From Adenanthera pavonina (lineage: Eukaryota > Streptophyta > Magnoliopsida > Fabales > Fabaceae), in NCBI GenBank assembly GCA_026686845.1, contig JAIVEN010000028.1, positions 3,549,001-3,613,000 of the forward strand: 64,000 bases of DNA, read 5' to 3'. A model generated the notes under the pieces. That model was given only the letters and a program-made list of their open reading frames with translations, was not told where the DNA came from and did not search any database. Position numbers and translations under genes: made by a program. Below are positions 51,155 to 62,519 of the stretch, piece by piece. The stretch's first letter is position 1. The number at the start of each line of letters is the position of its first letter.

Positions 51155-53159
51155 CTAACAATAATGTAGCACACAACTTCAAAGTAATGGTTAATTATGG
51201 ACACAAGTTATTTATTAGGTTGGCCCCAACTTTTTTTTTTAATTTTCAAAGAGAAATTATAGTCTAATGATTAGTAATAAATATTAAAATATACATACTA
51301 TTTTAAAAATAAATATTAAAACAACCAAACGGGAGCAAGGAGAGTATATCAATGGGTGTTTATATGAGTTGTTATAGTTTCCAATATCCAAGATTTTAAA
51401 CTTTAGGTAAGACAATATGAAATGAAAAATTCCAAATTTCAGCACTCTACTCAACTAAGAAACAACCAAATGGGAGCAATAATAGTATATCCATGTACGT
51501 GAAAATCTTTCTTCTATAGCACCAAGCATCAACACTTAACAGGTTCATATTTGTTAATTATTTATATTTATATTATATATAAAAAGAAAATTAAAAGTCT
51601 CAAAAGATGACCCTATTGCATGATCACTTTTGCCTCTTGACCAATTGAAGTCACATTAGTTAATTACTCCCTCACAAGTCGCAACCCACCCCCACACGAC
51701 CTTAATCCCTCTATTTTTTATGCTTTCCTTTTTTTTTTCTTAATCAACATACTACTGTTAAAAGAAGTTAGAGTCATTAAATTTATTAAAAAAATATTAT
51801 TGTACAAAATTGCCTCTAATTAAATTGATTTAACTGTAACCTCATATTATAGATACTTTTTGCCAATAATCGTAACCTCATATTAATTAGTGAGTGTAGT
51901 TAGTAAGGACATTGGTAAAAAAAAAAAATTTGATGTTCAAACCATTTTACAGATCCATACAAATTACAATCCTATTAAGTTAAACCTTCAACTATATACA
52001 AATCCATACATCTCTCTATCTAATGAAATAAATTAAGGAAAGGGGAAAAAATTTACTAAGGCAAACATGTCATCAAATCAGCAAGAGCCAGAGAACGAAC
52101 TATATATAGTATAGAGCATGGCTTGAGAGAGTTCTATGAGAGAACTAGAGAATGAGTTGAACATATATACCTTGCTTGTTCTATGAGAGAGAACCAGAGA
52201 ACAAACTGGAAGTGGGAAGCCATCCGTCTATGAGGCGCGAGCGAGGGAATGTCGGAGTGAATCAGTAAGAGCCGAATGTCCGTCTGTGAGGTGTAAGTAA
52301 GGGAATATCGAAGTGAATCTGCAAGAGCCGACTACTATCTTGAAAATTTGGGAATGGGTAGAATAAATTGGGAGTGGGATTTTAGGGCTTTTTCATTTGG
52401 GGGTGGGAGGGATTCTAAAACTTGGGAAATAAAATGGCATCGAAGAGGAAGAAAAAGGGAGCTCAGGGAGGAATTTTGAAACTTGAGAGGAACGACGCCG
52501 TTAAACTTCTGGGGGTCTTGTAAAATTTAATTAGCAAAATTTAATCACTTGTGCGAGGATTCGAACTACAGACCCATTATATATTTGCTACTCCCGTTAC
52601 CAATAATACTGTGGCCCCATTGAAGTTTTTAGCTAAGAAATTATATATACATATTAGCTTTATACATTTAAATTGATATTATTATATAAAATCCATATTA
52701 TTACAATATATATCACACATATAATATATATATATATATATTTCTTTTTTATACATTTATAATATACATGTTATGTTTAAGAAATATATATCACAAATAC
52801 CATATTATAATATCTTATATCACTAATAATGCACATATCTCTAAAAGTTATATTATTATCACATGTAATAGTTCCATTTTCAAATTTGTATTTAATGCTA
52901 TCAGCAAAGACTATTTCATTTTCCAACAAATTAATCTAATGCATCATAAATCATATAAATACTTTATATATCCAAACTACTTAAATTTATCTAAATGACA
53001 AGAGATTATCTATAAAAAAAATCACAAGAAATTAGATTTAACTATAAAAATAATGAAATTTATTGGTTAACACATATAAATAAAATACACATTTCAAATT
53101 AATAGATATTAAGTAGAATTACAAATTTAATTTATATTTTTAAATATGTTCAATATTTT
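51155..53159. other. Upstream non-coding part of the CACTA element
   Basis: It holds the presumed promoter of the transposase gene on the minus strand. Two similar blocks near 52165-52345 repeat GAATGTCGGAGTGAATC / GAATATCGAAGTGAATC in tandem. No gene is seen; the frame at 52768-52998 is AT-driven. Confidence 0.5.
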
Positions 53160-53804
53160 TCATGAAATAATTCCATGAGAAACTAAAACTTTTCACAAGA
53201 AAATATTTTTGAGAAAACTTTCTCATGGACAAAGTCATGAGAATTCATCAATTTTTCTCATGGAATATATCCATGAGAAATACCTCTATTTTTAAATTTT
53301 CCACATTATGTGATAAAAGAGATAATTTCTCATGGTATTTTGTGTAAGAAACTACCATATATTTATTTTGTTTTTTCAAAATTGCTTTTTTACAGTTCCT
53401 CACGAATATGTCCGTGAGAAATGGTCACCATTTCTCAGGGCATGAGTCATGAGAAAAGACTGCTATGTTCTTAAAGAATTTTTTATCATTTCTCACGGAT
53501 ATTTCTGTGAGAAATTCTCAAGTTTCTCAGGAACATTTCCCTGAGAAAATTTCCCGCCATCTCGCGCATTTCTCACGGATATTTCTGTGAGAAATTCTCA
53601 AGTTTCTCAGGAATATTTCCTTGAGAAAATTTCCCGCCATCTTGTGTGCTCTTTCTCAGGAAATTTCTCATGAATATTCTCTCCATATTCTTTTTCCATG
53701 AGAAATTTCCCTGAGAAATTCTTTTGGTGAGAAATTCCCTGAGAAATTCCGTGACTATTTCTCACAAATTTATTTCCCTGAGAAATATCCTTGACAAAAA
53801 CACA
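53160..53804. repeat. Right subterminal repeat array of the CACTA element
   Basis: The same CTGAGAAA / TTTCTCA words as at the left end. A block of about 60 bp (TCACGGATATTTCTGTGAGA, then AATTCTCAAGTTTCTCAGGA) occurs at about 53495-53555 and again at about 53570-53635, an internal tandem duplication. Confidence 0.85.
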
Positions 53805-54592
53805 GTTTTCTTGTAGTGAAAATGGTGAAAGAATGATGAACATGCTATAAATTTTGCATGAACATGTGAAGAACATGATAAACATGCTAAAAGATGCCTT
53901 TTGATCCTAAATGTTACCATGCCAAAATGAAATTATATTTCTTGCAACTATTTTTAAATATTATGCTGGAATGAGATTATGATGTTATTGGGATTTTCAT
54001 AAATCTCACCCCACCAAATATCTAACCGTGATTAGGTCTAAATCATGTGAAAGGCAAGGAGGAGGATTCATGAAGAAATGTTTAGTAATAGAAAGGATAT
54101 TTTGGATATTTATGTAACATCAAAGTTCAATGATAATTTATCTCATAATTATGTAAGTTACGTGTGAGTCCAAGATAATGAATAAAAGTCTATTTTAGAT
54201 CAATTTTACATGTTTTATGTGACAACTATTAAAGTATGGCATTATGAAATTTTATGGAATGAAATTTGGAAAAATTAGGGTAAAAATTGATAGTAAATTC
54301 ACGAAATTTACTTTAGTATTTTGCTCAATGTAATTCCAAATTAATATTTTTCCCTCATAGAGTATTTTAAGAGATGAATTTAACAATTTGAGCCACCTTT
54401 AAACAACTTTTCTAGAATTAGTTATGATTTTTCAAAGTTCAATCAAATTATTATAATTACCAAATGAATAATAACTTTTGGTAATTTTGGGAATTTTTCG
54501 AGTTTGGCCCAAATTTGCTTCCCAATGCATCTAATTGGAACCCAAACCACTAAAGATAAATAGTAAATGGTTCATAAGGTTAAGGTTTGACA

Positions 54593-56545
54593 ACTTTTAG
54601 TCCTTGGAATGCTCTCTCACACCTGTCATTCCAAATGAAAGGTCTATTCTTGCAAGTTAGTATAATCAAAGGCATAACAAGTTGAGAGAATCCTTTAATG
54701 AATCTCCGATAGTAACCAGCCAATCTTAGAAAGCTATGAATTTTGGTCACTGATTGTGGTCTTTCTTGATTTAATGCTACTTCTACTTTGCTAGGGTCCA
54801 CTGCTGCACCTTCTTCAGAAATCACATGGCCTAGAAACTTCACCTCCTATAGCCAAAATTCACATTTACTAAGTTTGGCATATAGTTGGTGATCTTGTAA
54901 CACTTGCAACACAATCTGAAGATGAAGTGCATGTTCCTCTTCACTCTTGGAATAGATCAGAATGTCGTTAATGAAGACCACTACAAACTTATCTAGATAT
55001 AGTCGAAATACTTTGTTCATATAATCCATGAAGATTGCTGGCGTATTGGTTAATCCGAAGGGCATCACAAGGAACTCATAATGCCTATATCGAGTTCAAA
55101 AAACCATTCTAGGTACATCCTCTGCATGCACCCGAAGTTGATGGTATCCTGACCTCAAATCAATCTTGGAGAAAATTGAAGCACCAACCAATTGATCAAT
55201 CAAATCATCAATTCAGGGCAACGAATATTTATTCCTGATTGTCACCTTATTCAACTACCTGTAATCAATGCAAAATCTTATACTACCATCCTTTTTCTTA
55301 ACAAATAAAGGTGAAATGCTTGGTCTGATAAAACCTCTCTTTAACAAATCTTCAATTTGCTTTTTGAGTTCTTTCAATTCAGAAGGTATCATTAAATATA
55401 GAGCCTTAGAAATGGGGCTCATTCCAGGCACCAAATTGATGGAGAACTCCAGCTCTCGTGGTGGTGGTAAAATGGTAATCTCCTCTGGCAACACATCGGG
55501 GTATTCACAAACAACCAAATATCTTTTTATTCCTTCTTCCACATGCATGTTAACAAAGAAGAAAACTAGAAAACCTTGACATCTCTTTTGCAAGTACTTG
55601 TTGGTTTGGGTAAACGACAAACAAGCATTTTCCTCCCCTTGCTCACTAGGGATTTTCATTAGCAATGACATAATTTTTCAAGCACATTCAAGGATAACAT
55701 TATTCGCTTCCAACCAATCCATCCCAATAATAATATCAATACATTGTAGTGGCAAATGGATCAAATCTAGGGTAGTGCTTCAGTGTTCAAAGCGAACCAC
55801 ACAATTCAAACAAGCTTGAGCGGTCCTTAATGAAACTTTCATGTGTGTAGAAACTGACCATTTAAAAGGTAACTCAATTGCCATAATTCCTAGTCTCCAA
55901 GCACATTCAAAAGATATGAAGGAATATGATATACTAGAATCAAATAAGGCATAAATAGTAAAACCATTAAGTTTGAGTTTACCTCTAATCTTGTTAAGTG
56001 TTGCATCCGCCTCTTGTTGGGTTATGGCAAAGACTCATCCTAGGATCGCTGGCTTCCTCATTGCATCCTCATGCCTTGGCTCATGACAACTCTATGCCAT
56101 ATGACCAGTCCTCCCATAATTGTAGCATATCAAGCACAGTCGATCGTCATGATTCATTTAGCATTTTGTGCAAGAAGTTAAGGTACTGCTGGAACTTGGT
56201 TGAGAGGGAACTAAATCCCTTCTTGCAAACTTACTTTGACTAGAGCTTCCTGGGTCAAAGTCTCCTCTGTAAAATTTCTCTCTGCCAAACTAGCCTCTAT
56301 TAGACTGATCTCGACCAATCTACCTCTTCCTTTGCCAAAACGGTCTTTATTGTATTAATTTCTTTCTTTACTAGAACCACTATTGCTGCCAGATCTACTT
56401 CCTTCACTAATACCACCAGTAGGTCTTAGGTGAGAAAAGGCACAAATCATTGAATTTCTTCTCTCTTCCTCAGTCTCCTATATTTGCCAAGAGAGAACAT
56501 GCATCTTTGTACATAAGTCCTTAAAGGATGTGAATTCTACCTCTC
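54593..56545 (-). pseudogene. Gypsy gag-pol, 5' half (gag end, protease, reverse transcriptase), broken
   Basis: On the minus strand: the end of gag with a zinc-knuckle start CYNYGRTGHMA (about 56130) followed by a stop; a protease segment with LFDSSISYSF, where the catalytic DSG is DSS (about 55940); then reverse transcriptase with YPDVLPEEI, ELKKQIEDLLKRGFIRPS, VKKKDGSIRFCIDYR, MPFGLTNTPAIFMDYMN and FINDILIYSKSEEEH, where the usual FxDD has Asn for the first Asp; then KFLGHVISEEG and GYYRRFIKGFS. It ends at AFQGLK, where the nested LTR sits. Multiple stops are present. The 5' LTR is not found to the right, so the element is truncated near 56545. Confidence 0.88.
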
Positions 56546-57379
56546 TTCACTAATACCACCAGTATGTTTGCTACCTCTCTTTCTAGATTTGATGATCCTA
56601 TTGTTCTTGATCTCAGCAACGATCGCAACTCAATGTGTTTGCTACCTCTCCTTCCAAATTTGATGACTCTATTGTTCTTGATCTCGACGACAATCTCAAC
56701 CATTTGGGAGTTTGAAATGGAGAGGAAGCTTCCATGGGATATGTAGAGGATGGAGATGTTGAGCTATGGCATCAGTGAGCTTGAAGAAAGAAAACCCTCT
56801 CTTACTTCCTCCATTTCTTTCTTTTTTTCTTTGTAAAATTTCTATCTCTCAACATCTTTTATTCTTTCATCTCCTTTTGTAGAAGAAATTTAGTGAGGAT
56901 GAACAACCACCAAAACGTGGGTCTATGGTGTTGTTTGTTTGGTCCTTGATGATCTACATAAAGGAGCAATTATGTGAATAATATCTTTGTGAGTTGATCC
57001 AGATCTATTTACTTTCCCCAATTCTTCTTCTTTTTCATAGTTCAATCAGAATCATTTTTTTTAGTGCTATGATTTTGAAAATTTTTAATGAGTTCCAAAT
57101 GAAATTTCCATTGTACATTGTTTGCTTCGAACGATTTTGAATTACTTGCCCTGGATGATTGTGGGATGATTGCAGATGGGATTAGTATATTTTTTTTAAA
57201 AAAAAATATCCTTTGTTAGCAGTTTTTCAAAACAACCACTAACAAAGGTATACTTTTTTTGGTGGTTGATAACCACCAACAAAAGTTATCCCTTTTCTCA
57301 GTGTCTAAATACTTGATGGTTCAAAACCGTCAAGAACGACTAAAAATAACTACTAAAAAAACTCATTTTTGGTGTAGTG
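56546..57379. mobile_element. Truncated CACTA end
   Basis: It ends at 57379 in CATTTTTGGTGTAGTG, the reverse of CACTACACCAAAAATG. Short inverted motifs precede it (AACCACTAACAAAGG, GGTTGATAACCACC, GGTTCAAAACCGTC) between 57205 and 57370. No matching left end is seen; the left limit given is only where gypsy homology stops. Confidence 0.6.
56566..56700. repeat. Two-copy tandem repeat, unit about 70 bp
   Basis: TTTGCTACCTCTC(T/C)TTC, TTTGATGA and TATTGTTCTTGATCTC recur in register at about 56570 and 56638. It is not part of the gypsy gag I can align. Confidence 0.75.
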
Positions 57380-57526
57380 TTGATCTTTTTATTTTTATTT
57401 TGTTTAATCAAATTAAAAAATTAATTTCTTTTCTATTTTCTCAATATCATACCAAACAAATTGATGGTGATCATTATTCATTTTATTCCATTCCTATATT
57501 TTTTAGTAACAAAACGAGCTCTCAGG

Positions 57527-57673
57527 GTGGAAGAGTTTTGAGGTAAGGGCACATGGAGAAAATTTAGCTATTACTTACTAGTGCAGACTTTTGTTTTGAA
57601 GAGGAAAGATGGAGGCTTGGTGCTTACTTGTGATTATAAGCATGTACACCAACTTTGATGCCAATGGGAGTGA
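57527..57673 (+). pseudogene. DUF1262 3' tail, closest to gene 1
   Basis: GGTGGAAGAGTTTTGAGG to GGGAGTGA matches gene 1 at 9790-9937 with few changes; CAGACTTTTGTTTTGAAGAG is nearly identical. One extra T shifts the frame and TGCAAATGG has become CCAATGG. The similarity runs on about 70 bp into the 3' flank. Confidence 0.9.
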
Positions 57674-58158
57674 CACTTATTGCTTTGTATCCATTTTATT
57701 TTGATTTTAATTCATTTAGCCTAATTAAACCTTATTTTTATATCAGGCCCATGAAAAAAAAAATCTTTTCACACTTTCTTTTATGTAATATTAATTGGTT
57801 TTGATTGTTCTCATTCCATTGTGCAAATTAAGTACCATTTTTCATAAGGTCATATGCATAAAACACCCTTCAGCTTTAAAATTTGATAATAAACCACTTT
57901 CAATTTATATTTATGTGCAAATATTACCCTTTCATCCATAAGTCTATTAAATTCTTAACGAAAAATGCTACATTGATTATGGTTGTCAGAATTGAACCAG
58001 ACCGACTGGTCAGATTGGTCATACCGGGAATCAGGGTCATGTCCAGTCTGGTAAGGGGAGGAACCGAGGGGTTTGAGAATCGAAGTGAACCAGCCAAATT
58101 AGCAGTTTAGGAAGTTCAGCAAGTTCACACAAAATATAATTTTTTCATTAAAAAGAGA

Positions 58159-58230
58159 CACCAAACGACGTCATTTGGTGTAGAATTTTAAAAATAAAAT
58201 AAAATAGGACCCAATGATGTCGTTTGGTCC
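58159..58230. repeat. Paired near-palindromes in the hAT 5' region
   Basis: 58159-58180 is an imperfect 22-bp palindrome centred on CGACGTCA with arms CACCAAA and TTTGGTG. A related one centred on GATGTCG lies at 58209-58230 in opposite orientation. They could be transposase-binding sites, which is inference. Confidence 0.5.
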
Positions 58231-59127
58231 ATTTTTTTTTATCATCATTCTTTCCTAATTAGTTACAGACTGCAATTCCTTCGAATCTTCAATCCTCTCC
58301 TCACGTCAGTGCTATGCTCAATTTGGAGCCCTAACACATACCTTCCTCCTTCCTCTATCGTCAATCCTCTTTCACTAGTGTCTCCCCTAACTAAAATAGA
58401 TCTCGTCGTTGGTGCAGTGCTCGATTGCTCATTTCTTCATTGATTTTGCTTTATTGCTCATCGCCGTTGTAGCAATCTTAACTTCGAGCAGATCCCATCG
58501 TTAGTGCAATGCCTTTCTTTGATTTCACTCGGTTGCTCATTACTTGTGAGTTCCCTTTGCTCCTTATCCCCTGTTGGCTCTTGCTGTGACCTTATTCGTT
58601 CTCCTTGTAAATTTTTCTTTTTCTTTTTCTGCGTTTCCTGCTCTATGATTTTGAGGATGCCATAGAACTGTTAATTTCTTCAATTTCAAAACTCAAATTC
58701 TTGTTGTGTTGTTAAGGATATTATGGCATTATTCATGTTATTCCATGATATTCTTGCTCTATTATACTGTGATATACTTTCTCTATTTTCATTCCTTTTG
58801 TTCTGTTTCTTTATTTTGTGTTGTGAGTGTTATACCATGATATGAGTGTTACTTGCTTTGTTTTCATTCTCTTTGTTCCATTTCTTTATTTAGTCAAGAT
58901 CAATCCTAAAACTTTTGAGAATAGATTTGGGTTCACATGTTTGAAATTGAGGTGGAGCCTAATGTGAGTGAGCTTCTTGTGAGTGGAATGAATTTTTTTG
59001 TTCCCATTGTTGTTGTTTGATACATGGAATGCCACACCTCATAATATATATAATATGTTAGTGTTACCATTATTGTTGCTAATACATGGAATGTGGCTGA
59101 ATGTATGATAATGGTATAGTGTACATG

Positions 59128-61240
59128 TCTGCATCTAATATTAGGGAGGAAGACACTGACACTCCCAATCCCAATGCCAATCCTAATCCTAATCCCAATC
59201 CCAATCCTAATAATGATGGATGTAGCACCAATGCTTCATTTGAACAATCAACTGTTGCTTCATTGATTCGTGGGATGAGTAATTCTATATTGGAGTATTT
59301 TTCACTCAAGAAAGAAGGAAAGAACAATGTATACACATGCTTGTTTTGTTTAAATTACTAGAAAGGAGTGGGGATAAATAGGATAAAACAATATCTTGTT
59401 GGGATTTCTGGTCAAATAGCTTCATGTAAAAAGGTTCCTCATGATGTTCATAATTGAATGCAAGCAAAGTTGAAATAAGTTCAAATTAAAAAGAAGCTTG
59501 ATGATGTGGTTGAAGAATGTGGTCATGGTGATGGCAAAGAAAGTATTCCAGTTGCTCCAATTAGTGTTATTCCTCTTACAAGTGGGAAAAGAAAAGCCAC
59601 AAGTAGGGTTGAAAAATATTTTTCCCCAAGAGCAACTCTAGGTGCTCAGCCAAGTCTTAAAAGTGTGTTTCCAGTAAAGAAGTACAAAATCATGTAGAAA
59701 TGGCCATTGCCAGGTGGATATACTTTAGTTGTGTTCCATTTAATGCGGTGAATAATCCATTATTTCAAGAAGCTATTAATACAATTGTTGCAATGGGGCC
59801 TATGTTCAAAGGGCCAATTTACCATGAAAAAAGAGTTGATTATTTGCAAGCTTGTAAAAAAGAATGCCAATTGGTGATTGATAGTCATTGATCTAACTGG
59901 GCATCAACTAGTTGTACTCTTATGACCGACGGTTGGACTAACATAAGGCAACAAACTTTAATAAACTTTTTAGTTTATTCCCATGCAAGCATAATTTTTG
60001 TGAAATCTGTTGATGCTTCTAATTTGGTTAAGAAAGTAAAGACTTTCTTTAATTTGTTCCATGATGTCATTCAATGGGTTGGTCCTTCAAACAATGTGCA
60101 TTTAGTGACTAATAAGACGGCCAATTATCAAGCTTGTCGCAAATTGATTCATGAAAAGTATAAGAATATTTATTGATCACCTTGTGCTGCACATTGTTTA
60201 AATCTTCTTTTGAAAGATATTTGTAACCTGCCTAATATTGCTTTTCTTGCCTCTGAAGCATCAAAGATAAACTATATTTGTATACAACCATATAGTTTTC
60301 TTGTCATGACTTAGAAATAGGGATGGATGGAAGGAAATTGTGCATCCAAGACCAACCAGATTTGCTACTACATTCACAACATTGAAAAGTATAGTTGAGC
60401 ACAAGCGTCACTTGCAAGCCTTGGCTGTAGATCAACATTTCCAAGGCCATAAGTTATCAAGGACTACATCTAGTAAACTATTTAGTGAAGTTGTCTTAGA
60501 TAGTAAGTTTTGAGATGATTGCACATTGATTGTGTGGGTTGTGGTCCCCTTTATAAGATTGTTGAGAATTGTTTATTTAGATGAGAAGCCTTCTTTAGGT
60601 CATGTTTATGATGATATGCTGAGGGCTAAAAATGCAGTCAAGGGAATATTTTGTAATAAGAAGGAATTATATAAGCCTTATACAGATTTGATTAAAGCTC
60701 GATGGGATAAGCATCTAAACAATGATCTTCATGCAGCAACATATTTCTTGAATCCTATGTTCTTTTATAGTAACGACAAGGACTTTTGTGAACGTAAAAG
60801 GTTGTTGGATGCAGTGCTTGATTTGTTTGATGCTAACTACTCAGGTCCTTAGTATACACAAATGATGATTGAGGTAGGAAAATATTGTGCTAAACATGAA
60901 TCTTTTAGTTGAGCACAAGCTTCTTTAATATCTACAAAAATTCAACCTAGTAAGTAACAAATGATTCAAATTAATGTATTACTCATGTTACTTATTATTT
61001 GTCATATATGGTATAAGTTAATGTTTTTCTTTGATGTAGATCTTTGGTGGCAAGCTTATGGAAGTTCTCCTCCATTATTGCAAAAGCTTATTGTTCATAT
61101 TCTTAGTCAAACTTCTTCTTCTTCTAGTTGTGAGTGGAATTAGAGTTTGTTTGAACGCATCCATACGAAAAAAAGAAATAAATTGGAGCATCAACAACTA
61201 GATGAATTGGTTTATGTTAATTATAACTTGAGTTTGTAAA
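59128..61240 (+). pseudogene. hAT transposase, broken (DUF659 and C-terminal dimerisation domain)
   Basis: The N-terminal piece 59128-59361 has a PN-repeat (about 59164-59212, from an AATCCC-type hexamer) and YTCLFC of a BED-like finger. The next piece has KVEKYFSPRA-like text as VEKYFSPRATLGAQPSLKSV. Then WIYFSCVPFNAVNNPLFQEA and the DUF659 stretch TDGWTNIRQQTLINFLVYSH with TNKTANYQACRKL, CAAHCLNLLLKDI, and at the end the hAT dimerisation motif SQTSSSSSCEWN, a stop, then SLFERIHTKKRNKLEHQQL. At least seven stops or frame changes occur, among them TAG for the conserved Trp of the dimerisation domain. No active protein is possible. Confidence 0.88.
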
Positions 61241-62136
61241 ATAGGTAATATAAATTGTTCATTTGGTTTTCACTATTACTAGGCTTTATTGAATCTCTAT
61301 TTGATAGCTTTCATTAATCATTTGTGTTGTTAATGAAAGGAAAATAATGAAGACAGCAAATTATGATTCTATTGATTATGAATCTATTGAGAATGTGGAC
61401 ACTCAGATAACTGAAGAAGGTGTAAGTCCTGATTTTGATGCCGAGGATGTTCAACACTTAGAGAACATTGCAAGTTCATCTCTTTTATATTGAAGGTTCA
61501 TATTTACATTTAAGATTCTGTTACTACATTACAAATACCATTATACATAAATATTAACTCTCAATTTCTTTCATATATATGATTAGGAGGTGTAGATGTA
61601 AGAGCTTTCACCTTTCGTTCCATCGGATGCTAATAGACTTTAGCATGATGCTCCTAATACGAGCCAAACTCCCATGCCTCTTCCTAATTTGGATTCTGAA
61701 GGAGATGATATAACAAATGAAGGATTTGATAATAATGATTTTAATGACATTTGAGTATTTGATTATTTGTAATGGATGATATTACTTTGATATTTCACTT
61801 CAGTATTGTTTGGCTAAAGACTTCAATTAATATGTGGAATTTGTGTTATTAATGTCTTCTATATGTGTTTATGTTTTGTTTATTCCATTTCATGCTTATG
61901 ATTTTTAATATATAGTTCTTTTCTTTTATTGTCATATTACGAGCTTTAATTATGAAAAAAATTAGAAAAGCTTTAAAGGTTAGTAACCTAACTTTCTTTT
62001 ATTTTTCATATATATTATTTAAAACATGTCATCTTAATTACTATCAGTCCAATTCCGGTACAACCTCCAATTGAACCATTAAACCTTGAACAAGTATTTT
62101 ACTTAGTTCAATACTCGATTTGGTTCTAACAGCATT

Positions 62137-62519
62137 ACATTTGATATAACAAAACCAAGCAGCATATGACAAGGAAATATAAGCATTTTTATAATATTTT
62201 ATTCAAGTCACGTTGGATTCAAATTAAAAAAAAAAAAGATTAGCTTCCTCAAGCACACCCATCATTATCGATAATGCCATAATGGCATCATCTCGATATG
62301 GCAGACTACAGGTGAGTGTTCTTCATTCTCCATTTTGTTATCTCAATCCATTCTTTTTAGAATACGAAGGAGCAGAGGAAGGTCAATGTACGCTACTGGA
62401 CAGCATATCAATTTTATCCATGTTGAGAGTCGAATATTCAAGTAACTTTCAAAAGCTTTGATGTCCTTTTCTCTTTGTATTGTAATCAAGCCGAAGTGGG
62501 AAATGAAATCTAAGGGTTA
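62137..62519. other. Spacer, no gene recognised
   Basis: A mixed sequence with no open frame or family signature that I can support. Confidence 0.35.

Larger units (their letters stand above)
44980..53818 (-). mobile_element. CACTA (En/Spm) transposon, 8839 bp, complete ends
   Basis: A 14-bp perfect terminal inverted repeat, CACTACAAGAAAAC, lies at 44980-44993 and in reverse at 53805-53818. AAA at 44977-44979 and 53819-53821 is the 3-bp target duplication. Subterminal arrays of TTTCTCAGGG / TGAGAAA words fill 44995-45520 and 53160-53800. The two genes of the class, TNP2-like and TNPA-like, lie on the minus strand, both broken. Confidence 0.96.
43356..54592 (+). mobile_element. Solo LTR inserted in gypsy pol (split by a CACTA element)
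   Basis: The direct repeat ACTTT at 43351-43355 and 54593-54597 brackets TATAACATCTAAATT to GGTTTGACA. Without the nested CACTA this is about 2.4 kb with no coding sequence, so a solo LTR whose first dinucleotide TG has become TA. A TATA box and pyrimidine-rich leader near 44736 support + orientation. The target is the codons after the AFQGLK motif in pol. Confidence 0.75.
57978..62136 (+). mobile_element. hAT transposon, about 4.16 kb, decayed but with transposase
   Basis: It starts TATGGTTGTCAGAATTGAAC and ends GGTTCTAACAGCATT. Flanks ACATTGAT (57970-57977) and ACATTTGAT (62137-62145) are the 8-bp duplication with one extra T. Its ends resemble those of 4889-6371 and 17275-17908, including the TATTATTTAAAA and CC-AATTCCGGTACAACC blocks before the 3' end. 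It is the coding relative of those short copies. Confidence 0.8.

Noticed and set aside
59079..59336. Leu/Gly-repeat frame on the minus strand
   Set aside because: It is the reverse of the PN-repeat hexamer in the hAT transposase.
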